Shown piece after piece: positions 23,384-30,179 of a stretch of DNA of 30,179 nucleotides. The DNA is from DASUME01 sp041179425 (lineage in GTDB: Bacteria > Myxococcota_A > Polyangia > Polyangiales > DASUME01): positions 1-30,179 of the forward strand of contig JBEGTL010000027.1 in assembly GCA_041179425.1 (NCBI GenBank), given 5' to 3'. Made by a program: the position numbers and the translations under genes. The first letter of the stretch is position 1; every line of letters begins with the position of its first letter. The notes under the pieces were generated by a model, which saw only the letters and a list, made by a program, of their open reading frames with translations, did not search any database and was not told the origin of the DNA.

Positions 23384-23995
23384 TCAGGTCCAGGAGACTC
23401 GAATCACCAGCTCGTCGCGGGCCGGGCTGTAGCTGTCGACCTTGGTCTCTACGTTGCGGGCCCCGATGGCGCTCTGGATCGCCCGCAGTGCGGCCGCCTG
23501 ACCCTGGCGGTAGTAGTGATAGCGGCTGAGCTGAAAGCCGCGCTGCTCGAGGAGCTTTGCGTGCGGGCCAACCTTGGTCACCTGCACGGTGCCACCCTGA
23601 TAGAGGCGTGCCCACATTCGGTTGAGCGGAGCGTTCGCGCTCCACGGGTCGAACTCTGCTTCACGTGACTTCTTGGCCGACGAGATCAGCACGGTCCCTT
23701 GCACGCGCTCGCCCACGGCGCTGCCCATCTCGGCGAATTGTTCGCGCGTCAGCATCAGGCTGTCGCACGCTTCGTAGTGGGCCAGCGCGAGCTCGATGGG
23801 GATCCAGCCAGGTGCGATGCTCATGGCGATCAGCTGCTCGAGCGTGGCAGGTGCGATTAGCTTCGCGTAGCGCTCGAAGTGTCCACGCTCGCGCAGCTGC
23901 GACAGCGAAGCCTGAAGGATGACGTTGCGCACCGCCGTGACGGGCCCGGCCGCGGGATCGTAAGGGATCAGGATCTCTCGGGACGAGTTGGGCAT
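23384..23995 (-). CDS. Unknown protein, paralogue of 11401-12045
   Basis: 203 aa from the ATG at 23995; an ATG at 24052 would add 19 residues. It aligns end to end with the product of 11401-12045. Both start with a short polar tail and an (V/I)LIP motif and end in YSxxRDEL(A/V)(L/I)R(F/V)(S/T)W(A/T). The strongest shared blocks are PVTAVRN, FERYAKLIAP, IPIELALAHYEACD, VGERVQGT, SSAKK and RMWARLYQGG. Invariant charged and aromatic residues in these blocks suggest a binding pocket rather than a purely structural role, but that is inference. No signal peptide, no membrane segment, no named family recognised. It converges with the kelch gene across 24 bp and has no same-strand partner nearby. Confidence 0.75.
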   Translation of the reverse strand: MPNSSREILIPYDPAAGPVTAVRNVILQASLSQLRERGHFERYAKLIAPATLEQLIAMSIAPGWIPIELALAHYEACDSLMLTREQFAEMGSAVGERVQGTVLISSAKKSREAEFDPWSANAPLNRMWARLYQGGTVQVTKVGPHAKLLEQRGFQLSRYHYYRQGQAAALRAIQSAIGARNVETKVDSYSPARDELVIRVSWT

Positions 23996-25100
23996 CCAGG
24001 GCCATCCCGATTGTAACCAACTGTCTGGCCGTCTGGCGTCTCGCTGCCGCACGCCGTGCGCAGATAGGAGAGTCGATCGGAGCGCCCTCGCGCCTGGGCA
24101 GACCTCGCTCTACAGCACCCACATACCCGCACGGTCTCCTCGAGCTATGACAGCAGCTGCACGAGCACGCCGACGTTCAGGCAGATGATCAGGGCCGCCG
24201 AAGCCCACGCGCAACAAGCCATCCAGCGCGGAGTCACCGACGCTCCCATTTTCCGACCCAGTCACGGGAGCGGAGCTCGGCTCCGATGGCGTGCGGGGAC
24301 CCGTGGCACGGCTCAAAAAGAAGGACCACTGACGGTCTCGTCTGGAACAGCTCACGCGTCAGGTTGTCGAGCAACGTCTGTCGGTCTTTGCTGAGTCGGT
24401 TGGTCTTGATCATCTACATCCCCCGAAAGTCTGGCGAGCGCGCTCGGACCCCGGCATGGGTGACCAGACGGCTCGTCACGCTCAGGTAGACGCGCATTGG
24501 TTGTTGCTAAGCGTCGCGGCGCGGTGTGGTTGCTCCCTCTTACGCGACAAAGCGGCATCGTGTCTGCATGGACGCGGGCGGAGGAACCATCATGTCGCTC
24601 TCTCCAACCTGAGACGTTCGCGCTCCTCACCTCGAGCGGCCGGGCGAGGTCGCAAAGGTGCTGACGTCCTTCTTCGATGCGGCCACTGTCTCGCCCGTGC
24701 GCTTCGCAGTGCCGCCGCCCGTACGCCGCCGCCTGCCAGTCCGCGTGGTCAGCGCCTGCTGGCCCCGCCAGGTGACAGCACGTTTTCAGTCTGCCTACCC
24801 AGCGTTGCCAAGCCGTTAGGCGACTAGTGCCGCGACAAAGGAGGCTGGCCGCCGGTGATTGCATGGGCTCTCACAACTTACGGACGAACTCGCACAACCG
24901 CGCGCGCGGCTGGCTGGCGCGAGAACGGGTGCGTGCGGCCGACCTGAAGCAATTGCGCTCAACCGGTACAAGTGCGGGCAGCGGCGCGTGCGTTCTGCCG
25001 CGCTGAGCGCATTTTGCGCTCTCCGACCTCACCTCCGGCGAGTTAGAGTCGCGCCAGTTTGCCCGGTGCCCCTGTACACCGCGCCGCATAGGAGAAGACG
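23996..25100. other. 1.1-kb stretch without a convincing gene
   Basis: Frames here are short or of implausible composition, and part of the region (about 24330-24440) is clearly less GC-rich than its surroundings. One plus-strand stretch, 24613-24819, begins with APHLERPGEVAKVLTSFFDA, which looks like the last helix of an alpha/beta hydrolase after its catalytic His. It has a stop directly upstream and no hydrolase core. The acyl-CoA synthetase promoter should be near the right end, and its ribosome-binding site GGAGA is at 25091-25095. No tRNA, terminal inverted repeats or transposase recognised. Confidence 0.45.
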
Positions 25101-26774
25101 ATGGGCGACCGCCATCTCGCGTTCTGGCCACCCAAGGTTCCTCATCAAGTCACGCTTCCCGATACCTCGCTCTGGTTCAACCTCGAGGTGTCGGCGGCTC
25201 GCTACCCCAACAAGCCCGCCATCATCTTCTACGACAGCGTGCTCAGCTACAGCGGGTTCAAGCAGCAGGCCGAGAAGCTCGCCGGCTACCTGCAGCGCGA
25301 GTGTGGCGTCAAGCGCGGCGACCGCGTCGCGCTCTACATGCAGAACTGCCCGCAGTTCATGGTCGCCTTCTACGCGGTGCTGCGCGCCGACGCCGTGGTG
25401 GTGCCCGTCAACCCGATGAACGTCACCAACGAGCTCGAGTACATGCTCGGCGACAGTGGTGCCGAGGTCGTGTTTGCCTCGCAAGAGCGCTTCGACCAGG
25501 TGCGTCCGTTGCTGGGTGGCAAACGGCCGCTGCGCGCCATCGTGTCTGCGTACTCTGACTATCTCACCGAGCCCACCGACCTGACCGTTCCAGACTTCGT
25601 CAAGGCCGAACGTTTGCCCGTCGAGGCGGAGGGCGCCGTCGCCTACGCCGATGCACTCGCACTCGGCCTCAAGCCTGGTCCGCACGCCGCCACGCCCGAC
25701 GACCTCTGCGTCATGCCGTACACCTCTGGCACCACGGGCCATCCCAAGGGCTGCATGCACACGCACCGCAGCGTCATGGCGACCGCCGTCGCGGGTCCGC
25801 AGTGGCACCGCGCGTTCGCCGACGAGGTGACGCTGACGGTGCTGCCGCTGTTCCACGTCACCGGCATGCAGAACAGTATGAACAGCCCCATCTACTCGGG
25901 GGCCACGCTCGTCGTCGTCCCGCGCTGGGATCGCGACGTGGTCGGGCAGCTGATCTCTCGCTACCGCATCACCAGCTGGACGTCCGTGCCCACCATGGTG
26001 GTAGACCTGCTGTCGAGTCCCAACCTCGCGAGTTTTGATCTCTCCAGCCTCAAAAACATCGGAGGGGGCGGCGCCGCCATGCCGGAGGCCATCGCCAAAA
26101 AGCTCGAAGACCTGTGCGGTCTGACTTATCAGGAGGGCTACGGTCTGTCGGAGACCATCGCCGCCACGCACATGAACCCCACGCAGCAGGCCAAAAAGCA
26201 GTGTCTGGGCGTGCCGATCTTTGGTGTCGACTCGCGCGTGGTCGACCCCATCACGCTGAAAGAGCTTCCACCTGGCGAGATCGGCGAGATCATCACGCAT
26301 GGTCCGCAGGTCTTTCAGGGCTACTGGAACAAGCCCGAAGCCAACGCCACGTCCTTCGTCGAGCTCGACGGCATGCGGTTCTTCCGCACGGGCGACCTCG
26401 CGCGCACCGATGAAGACGGCTACTTCTTCCTGGTCGATCGGCTCAAGCGCATGATCAATGCGTCAGGCTTCAAGGTCTGGCCGGCCGAGGTCGAGTCGCA
26501 GCTGTACGCGCACCCCGCCATCCACGAGGCCGCCATCATCTCGCAAAAAGACCCGCGTCGCGGCGAGACGGTGAAGGCCATCGTGGTCCTCAAGCCGTCG
26601 GCGCGCGGCGAGGTCACCGAGAAGCAGATCATCGACTGGTCACGCGAACAGATGGCGGCCTACAAGGTCCCGCGCAGCGTGGAGTTCGTCGATGCGCTGC
26701 CCAAGTCGGGCTCCGGCAAGGTCATGTGGCGCACGCTGCAGGAAAAAGAAGACGCACGCGGCGCGACCTCCTGA
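25101..26774 (+). CDS. Long-chain fatty acid-CoA ligase (AMP-dependent synthetase)
   Basis: 557 aa, normal length for FadD-like acyl-CoA synthetases. Motifs in order: the P-loop YTSGTTGHPKG (207-217), the adenine/acyl motif QEGYGLSET (344-352), RTGDLARTDEDGYFF (429-443), DRLKRMINASGFKVWPAEVE (446-465, hinge and A8), and the C-terminal catalytic lysine in LPKSGSGKVMWR (K540). It activates a carboxylic acid with ATP to the acyl-adenylate and passes it to CoA; medium- or long-chain fatty acids are the likeliest substrates. Cytoplasmic or peripheral membrane. AGGAGAAGACG immediately before the ATG at 25101 is a strong ribosome-binding site. It stands alone after the 1.1-kb gap. It may serve the same lipid pool as the desaturase at 19640-20701, but they are not in one operon. 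Confidence 0.93.
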   Translation: MGDRHLAFWPPKVPHQVTLPDTSLWFNLEVSAARYPNKPAIIFYDSVLSYSGFKQQAEKLAGYLQRECGVKRGDRVALYMQNCPQFMVAFYAVLRADAVVVPVNPMNVTNELEYMLGDSGAEVVFASQERFDQVRPLLGGKRPLRAIVSAYSDYLTEPTDLTVPDFVKAERLPVEAEGAVAYADALALGLKPGPHAATPDDLCVMPYTSGTTGHPKGCMHTHRSVMATAVAGPQWHRAFADEVTLTVLPLFHVTGMQNSMNSPIYSGATLVVVPRWDRDVVGQLISRYRITSWTSVPTMVVDLLSSPNLASFDLSSLKNIGGGGAAMPEAIAKKLEDLCGLTYQEGYGLSETIAATHMNPTQQAKKQCLGVPIFGVDSRVVDPITLKELPPGEIGEIITHGPQVFQGYWNKPEANATSFVELDGMRFFRTGDLARTDEDGYFFLVDRLKRMINASGFKVWPAEVESQLYAHPAIHEAAIISQKDPRRGETVKAIVVLKPSARGEVTEKQIIDWSREQMAAYKVPRSVEFVDALPKSGSGKVMWRTLQEKEDARGATS

Positions 26775-26842
26775 AGCGCACGCCCTCGGCGCGTTGAGGG
26801 CCTTCTCTTCATCCTCTTCGTGCGTCGCGCCAGCAGTGGGCG

Positions 26843-27883
26843 GTGTGGTACCGTCGAGGCCTGACTATCCCACGTCGCGCCTACGCTCGTTTCCTCGCGG
26901 CACTCGCGGCGCTCACGCTCGCCGCGTGCTCTGCCACGTCGCACACGCCCGCCGACGCGTCGAACTCGTTTGGGGACGCTGGACCACGCGAGGCAGATCG
27001 CGATGCGCGTGTGCAGCTCGATGCCGCGCTTGTGCCGCTCGACGCGACGACCGTCAGACCGCACGACGCGAGCGTTGCACTCGACGCGCGATTCCCAGAG
27101 ACCGATGGCTCATGGAGCACGACGAGCGCCGCGTGGGAGACCGACGCAAGCGCGGGCTCCTGCCCCGAGAGCAGCGCGCTCGAGCTCGCGATCACCTACG
27201 AGGGCGGCGAGCTGTCTTCCGCTGGTTGGTACTTCTCCCATCGCTACGGCATTCCCCTCTTCTTTCTCGATCGGCAGGGCCGCTACGTGGTGGGCGTGGG
27301 CACCGTGACTGGTTTGCGGCAAGGTCAGCTCTCGCCAACCGACGTCGAGGCACTGCGCGCAGCTCTCCACCTGCCCCAGCTACCCAGCTGGCCCACGCTC
27401 CCTCAGCAGGGCGGCGGCGTCGTTGCCAACCTGGTGATCCGCACCCGAGACAACACCGTCACCTGCGACCAGTGCAGCGTCGAAGGCACACAAGAGTCCG
27501 CCGCGGTGGCCGCGATGGTGCCCAACCTGCTCGCGCGTCTGGCGGCATCCTCGACGCCACTCACAGGTCCGCTCGCGGTCGCGGTCGTCGACCGCAACGA
27601 ACGGCAGCGCCCCGACGACCAACCATGGCCGCTGGCCTGGTCTCCCGCCGACATCGCGGTGGGCATCGACCACCAGATGAACCTCGCTCAGCAAGCGCGC
27701 ACGGTGGTCGGCGACGAAGCAAAAGAGCTCCGCGCAATGCGCGAGGCGAGTGCCGCCAAGCTCGGCTACGACATCGGCTCGATCGCGATCAGCTACGACG
27801 GGGAGTCGTTGGGCGTGTGGGTGCAAGACGTCCTGCCCGACTGCCTCACGCTGGCCCTCACTCGCTGGGGTCTGCCGCGGTAG
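26843..27883 (+). CDS. Predicted lipoprotein with Asp/Ala-rich linker
   Basis: 346 aa from a GTG at 26843. The signal peptide carries a basic start (RRAYARF) and a lipobox LTLAAC (C29). A linker of about 75 residues rich in Asp, Ala and Pro follows. The rest (about 105-346) appears to be one soluble domain: LELAITYEGGELSSAGWYFSHRYGIPLFFLDRQGRYVVG, then a TCDQC dicysteine motif (about 210-214), and a C-terminal VQDVLPDCLTL. I know no family for it. It begins 69 bp after the acyl-CoA synthetase gene in the same direction. No ATG is available near the signal peptide, so the GTG is taken although its Shine-Dalgarno sequence is weak. It converges on the toxin gene across 36 bp. Confidence 0.75.
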   Translation: MWYRRGLTIPRRAYARFLAALAALTLAACSATSHTPADASNSFGDAGPREADRDARVQLDAALVPLDATTVRPHDASVALDARFPETDGSWSTTSAAWETDASAGSCPESSALELAITYEGGELSSAGWYFSHRYGIPLFFLDRQGRYVVGVGTVTGLRQGQLSPTDVEALRAALHLPQLPSWPTLPQQGGGVVANLVIRTRDNTVTCDQCSVEGTQESAAVAAMVPNLLARLAASSTPLTGPLAVAVVDRNERQRPDDQPWPLAWSPADIAVGIDHQMNLAQQARTVVGDEAKELRAMREASAAKLGYDIGSIAISYDGESLGVWVQDVLPDCLTLALTRWGLPR

Positions 27884-27919
27884 CGCTGCGGCGGTCTGCA
27901 CGCGTTACCAGCGCTGCGC

Positions 27920-28327
27920 CTACTGCTCGAATGGATTCAGGACACGCGCTCCGGTGCGCGCAACGTCCCGCGTGTTGCGCGTGACTAGCGTGAGGTCGTA
28001 GAGCAACGCCGTAGCAGCCAAGAGGCCATCGATGGGCGGCACCGGGTCGGGAACGCCGAGCTCTGCCCACAGGCGTGCGACGCGGCGGTCGACCCTCAAG
28101 ATGCGAGCCTTGTGTAGCGTTTCGACTTGATCGACCCAGGCTGCGAGCTTTGCTGCTGCCGAGGGATCCCTACGCCGCTTCAGCGCGAGCCCGTGACGCA
28201 GCTCGCCCAGGACAAGGACCGAAAGAAACAGCTGGTCACTCTCCGCAGCCTCGAACCACCGTTGCACCCCCTTATCCGGTGCCGGTTTTCGAAGCTCAGA
28301 AAAGATGTTGGTGTCGACGAGGTACAT
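27920..28327 (-). CDS. vapC: PIN-domain toxin, VapC/FitB type
   Basis: 135 aa PIN-domain ribonuclease. Acidic active-site residues are visible in YLVDTNIFSELRKP (D5), VLGELRHG (E42) and PIDGLLAATA (D100), with LVTRNTRDV (N118, D121) closing the pocket. The start YLVDTNIFSELR and the end LNPFE are typical of the FitB branch. As a type II toxin it should cleave RNA, often tRNA, when not bound by its antitoxin. Its ATG shares one base with the antitoxin stop (TGATG at 28329-28325), so translation is coupled. All key residues are present; the module looks intact. Confidence 0.93.
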   Translation of the reverse strand: MYLVDTNIFSELRKPAPDKGVQRWFEAAESDQLFLSVLVLGELRHGLALKRRRDPSAAAKLAAWVDQVETLHKARILRVDRRVARLWAELGVPDPVPPIDGLLAATALLYDLTLVTRNTRDVARTGARVLNPFEQ

Positions 28328-28578
28328 CAGAGGTCGACTTCGCGCGGCGTGCTTTGAGGCCTGGAGAAATCCGGGTCGTCGCCGTTGCTGTCGGCTTTTG
28401 GAATCGCACGCATCAAGTCCTTCAAACTTGGCTTTAGCCTCACAGGGGGCGCGAGCAGCGCCTCGCGCAAGATGAGACGATGCTCTGCTTCAGCCGATCG
28501 ACCGTGACGGGCGGCCCGCTTTCGCAGCGCGTCCACGACCTCGTCTTCTAGGTTCCGAACGATCAGCTGACCAGCCAT
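28327..28578 (-). CDS. FitA-type ribbon-helix-helix antitoxin
   Basis: 83 aa. The N-terminal half, QLIVRNLEDEVVDALRKRAA followed by RHGRSAEAEHRLILREAL, is the FitA/StbC-like ribbon-helix-helix DNA-binding fold. The C-terminal half, with DLMRAIPK and a charged tail, would wrap the toxin. It should neutralise the PIN toxin encoded directly downstream and repress its own promoter. The ATG at 28578 lies within the 12-bp palindrome at 28576-28587 and no Shine-Dalgarno sequence precedes it. Confidence 0.9.
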   Translation of the reverse strand: MAGQLIVRNLEDEVVDALRKRAARHGRSAEAEHRLILREALLAPPVRLKPSLKDLMRAIPKADSNGDDPDFSRPQSTPREVDL

Positions 28579-28587
28579 GATATCATG
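28576..28587. promoter_or_regulatory. Probable autoregulatory operator of the toxin-antitoxin pair
   Basis: CATGATATCATG is a perfect 12-bp palindrome in AT-richer DNA. It is extended imperfectly on both sides (AGC...GCT), and the antitoxin start codon lies inside it. Ribbon-helix-helix antitoxins bind such short palindromes at their own promoters; binding here would block both transcription and access to the start codon. Confidence 0.5.
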
Positions 28588-28643
28588 CTATCGCTGCCGC
28601 TCGCCGCCGGCAAGCCGCAACTTAAACAGGCCTGCCGGCGCTG

Positions 28644-29075
28644 CTAACGAGTCGAGCCGAAGATGCCGCGGCCGGTGCCATCCTGCGGCTCGTCGAGATT
28701 GCTCTCCCACGTCGACGCGAGCGGCCCCTCCTGCAGCAAGAACGGCCGATAGCGCTCGTCGCCCTCGAGGAAGGTCTTCTCCCACGCCAGCACGTAGCGG
28801 CCGACCGCGTTGAAGCCCGCCGTGGGCGTGCCCCAGTCGAAGTGACCGAGCGTGCTGAGCACGTAGAGCAGCTTGGGCGTGCTGTCTGGAATGGTGTCGT
28901 ACGCGGCTTCGCTCTGACCCAAGCCTCCGAGCACGGTCACATCCGTCGCCCCATTGAGCATGAGCGTGGGGACGGCGAGCAGCCTCGGGGCGGCGGCGCT
29001 ACGGCGGAACGCACGGATCATGGTCATCGGTCTCTCCCAGCTGGGCGGAACGAACGTTCCGCCACGTTTCGACAC
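28644..29075 (-). pseudogene. C-terminal remnant of a cutinase-like alpha/beta hydrolase
   Basis: The product of 28644-29075 corresponds to the last ~120 residues of a dienelactone hydrolase/cutinase-like (PET hydrolase-type) enzyme. It shows VPTLMLNGATDVTV (acid strand with catalytic Asp), STPKLLYVLSTLGHFDW (catalytic His), and a GRYVLAWEKTFLEGDERYRPFL ending. The oxyanion strand and nucleophile elbow GxSxG, which should lie 100-200 residues earlier, are missing. Upstream there are only about 150 bp before the GNAT gene, so they are not simply in another frame. The only start available is a GTG at 29075. Without the nucleophile it cannot be an active hydrolase. It is most likely the 3' end of a gene whose 5' part was deleted, with the breakpoint near 28985-29075. 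Confidence 0.65.
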
Positions 29076-29221
29076 ACCGAGCTGCGCGACGCCTGGTAGA
29101 GGTCGCGCAACTCCCTGCGCATCAGTGCCGCGAACGAGACCGTTCCTTTCGTCGCTTCAGGGTGACCAGCTCGCGTAGCGCCGCGGTTCGGCGCGAGGTC
29201 CCATGGCTACGCCCGGCGTCG

Positions 29222-29704
29222 TCACCCCGAACCGAGCTGCCGCAGCCCGTCGCCTGCGACGCGGCAGATGCGCCACTCGCCGAACACCTCCGCGCCCATG
29301 CGCTCGTAGAAACGGATCGCGTTCGTGTTCCAGTCGAGCACGCTCCACTCGAGACGCCCGTAGTTGCGCTCGACCGTGAGCCTGCCGAGCGCGCGCAGCA
29401 GCATGGCGCCGATGCCTCTTCCGCGAAACGCGGGCAACACGTAGAGGTCTTCGAGGTAGAGCCCGGGCTGGGCGAGGAACGTGGAGAAGCTGGTGAAGAA
29501 CAGCGCGAAGGCGACGACCTGAGTGTCTACCTCGACCACCAACGCCTCGGCGACGGGTCGCTCTCCAAACAAGTGCGGGTGCAGCGACTCGGGGGTGACA
29601 CGCAGCTGGTGAGTGAGCTTCTCGAACGCGGCGAGCTCTCCGATCAAACCGACGATGGCGGGCACATCCGTGGGCAAAGCGGGGCGTAAGACGGGCTTGG
29701 TCAT
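29222..29704 (-). CDS. GNAT-family N-acetyltransferase (SSAT-like)
   Basis: 160 aa from the ATG at 29704; an upstream ATG at 29734 adds ten unlikely residues. The acetyl-CoA binding motif is YLEDLYVLPAFRGRGIGAML (83-102, pyrophosphate loop RGRGIG), followed by the motif B region WSVLDWNTNAIRFYERMGAE (120-139). The layout, including ELAAFEKLTHQLRVTPE near the start and the WNxxAIxFYxxxGA block, is that of the spermidine/diamine N-acetyltransferase-like branch. It should acetylate a primary amine of a small molecule using acetyl-CoA in the cytoplasm; the acceptor is not determined by sequence. It is 75 bp downstream of the PqiC-like gene on the same strand. Confidence 0.9.
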   Translation of the reverse strand: MTKPVLRPALPTDVPAIVGLIGELAAFEKLTHQLRVTPESLHPHLFGERPVAEALVVEVDTQVVAFALFFTSFSTFLAQPGLYLEDLYVLPAFRGRGIGAMLLRALGRLTVERNYGRLEWSVLDWNTNAIRFYERMGAEVFGEWRICRVAGDGLRQLGSG

Positions 29705-29779
29705 ACGCCGAGTCTGCCATCGCATGCGCGTCATGGGTAATGGAGCACGCGCCTTCTTGACGCCCGGCCGCTCCTCGAA

Positions 29780-30179
29780 CTAGGGAGCAGGCCCTGACAG
29801 AGGCGCCACCGGCTCTGCCAACGCCGACACGAGCGAGCTCGCCACTCGATCGGCGAGGTCCCCCAAGAGACCGTTCATCGCGCTGACCACCGCCTCGGTG
29901 CCGCTGCCGTCGACCTCGTCCTTCAGCTCGATGACCTCGAGCTTGAGGGGCTTGGTCTCTGCGCCTCGCCGCAGCGCGACCGCCGCGCGCAGCACCAGCC
30001 CCTCGGTGCCTTGTTCGAAACGTTGGATCTCGGTGTCGATGCGCACCTCGGGCACCACGCCGAGCGAGTTGAGATCGGTCAGCACCTGACTCTTGGGCAG
30101 ACGCAACGCGAGATCGGCCGCGAGCACGCGACCTATCATCGCGTCGAGCGGCTCGGCCCAGTTGGAGTCGCCCGCCACG
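29780..30179 (-). CDS. PqiC-like ABC transport auxiliary lipoprotein, C-terminal part (5' end outside window)
   Basis: About 133 codons are present and the frame runs off the right edge, so the N-terminus with any signal peptide is unseen. The visible part, NWAEPLDAMIGRVLAADLAL, then LPKSQVLTD, EVRIDTEIQRFEQGTEG and VLRAAVALRRG, matches the C-terminal domain of the ABC_trans_aux/PqiC family. Those lipoproteins work with MCE-domain and MlaE-type permease systems in lipid transport between membranes. The last 30 residues (VASSLVSALAEPVAPLSGPAP) are a low-complexity tail. The partner genes, if present, would be to the right of the window. Confidence 0.75.
   Translation of the reverse strand, partial: VAGDSNWAEPLDAMIGRVLAADLALRLPKSQVLTDLNSLGVVPEVRIDTEIQRFEQGTEGLVLRAAVALRRGAETKPLKLEVIELKDEVDGSGTEAVVSAMNGLLGDLADRVASSLVSALAEPVAPLSGPAP

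Noticed and set aside
23996..25100. Insertion sequence or transposon remnant
   Set aside because: The region has locally lower GC and no genes, but I found no terminal inverted repeats, target duplication or recognisable transposase frame.
25029..26300. 423-codon minus-strand open frame opposite the acyl-CoA synthetase
   Set aside because: His/Arg/Val-rich shadow of a gene with all AMP-synthetase motifs.

Overview
The window is GC-rich DNA from a bacterium that looks like a member of the Myxococcota (Polyangia/Sandaracinaceae-like). Evidence is a Hanks-type Ser/Thr kinase with a C-terminal membrane anchor, secreted proteins with long Asp/Ala-rich linkers behind the signal peptide (22214-23359, 26843-27883), a very large SNF2-type helicase, a stearoyl-CoA-type desaturase and a long-form aromatic amino acid hydroxylase. 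The placement is an inference from gene content; there is no rRNA or other marker. I saw no tRNA, rRNA, CRISPR array or intact insertion sequence.

Left part (1-8085): a Ser/Thr kinase running off the left edge is transcribed away from a 1399-aa SNF2 helicase, which is followed 27 bp later by an APH-fold phosphotransferase. Transaldolase (tal) converges on that pair. A hypothetical protein with a possible zinc cluster follows (8232-9815).

Middle (10311-17854): a minus-strand run holds, in transcription order, an aromatic amino acid hydroxylase, an alpha/beta hydrolase overlapping an AraC-type regulator by 4 bp, a 214-aa unknown protein, a CPBP (CAAX-type) membrane protease and, in the same frame just after its stop, the C-terminal remnant of a glutathione S-transferase. 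Two plus-strand genes follow: an MepA-type murein endopeptidase and a ZIP metal transporter.

Right part (17857-30179): a truncated haemoglobin whose frame is interrupted by one TAG exactly where TyrB10 belongs, together with a small downstream gene; a lipoprotein; an acyl-CoA desaturase with an inverted repeat in its leader; an internal fragment of a molybdopterin oxidoreductase; a NosL-like lipoprotein; a six-bladed kelch protein; a paralogue of the 214-aa unknown protein; about 1.1 kb without a convincing gene; an acyl-CoA synthetase; a secreted protein; a FitA/FitB-type toxin-antitoxin pair; the C-terminal remnant of a cutinase-like hydrolase; a GNAT acetyltransferase; and the C-terminal part of a PqiC-like lipoprotein cut by the right edge.

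The genes do not form one pathway. What stands out is (i) the amber codon at the key distal tyrosine of the globin, (ii) a dispersed GC hairpin with a conserved flank that sits in the leaders of tal and the globin and also inside the kinase gene, (iii) a pair of unknown paralogues, and (iv) a scatter of decayed genes (GST, molybdopterin oxidoreductase, cutinase-like hydrolase), which marks the right half as accessory, turning-over sequence.
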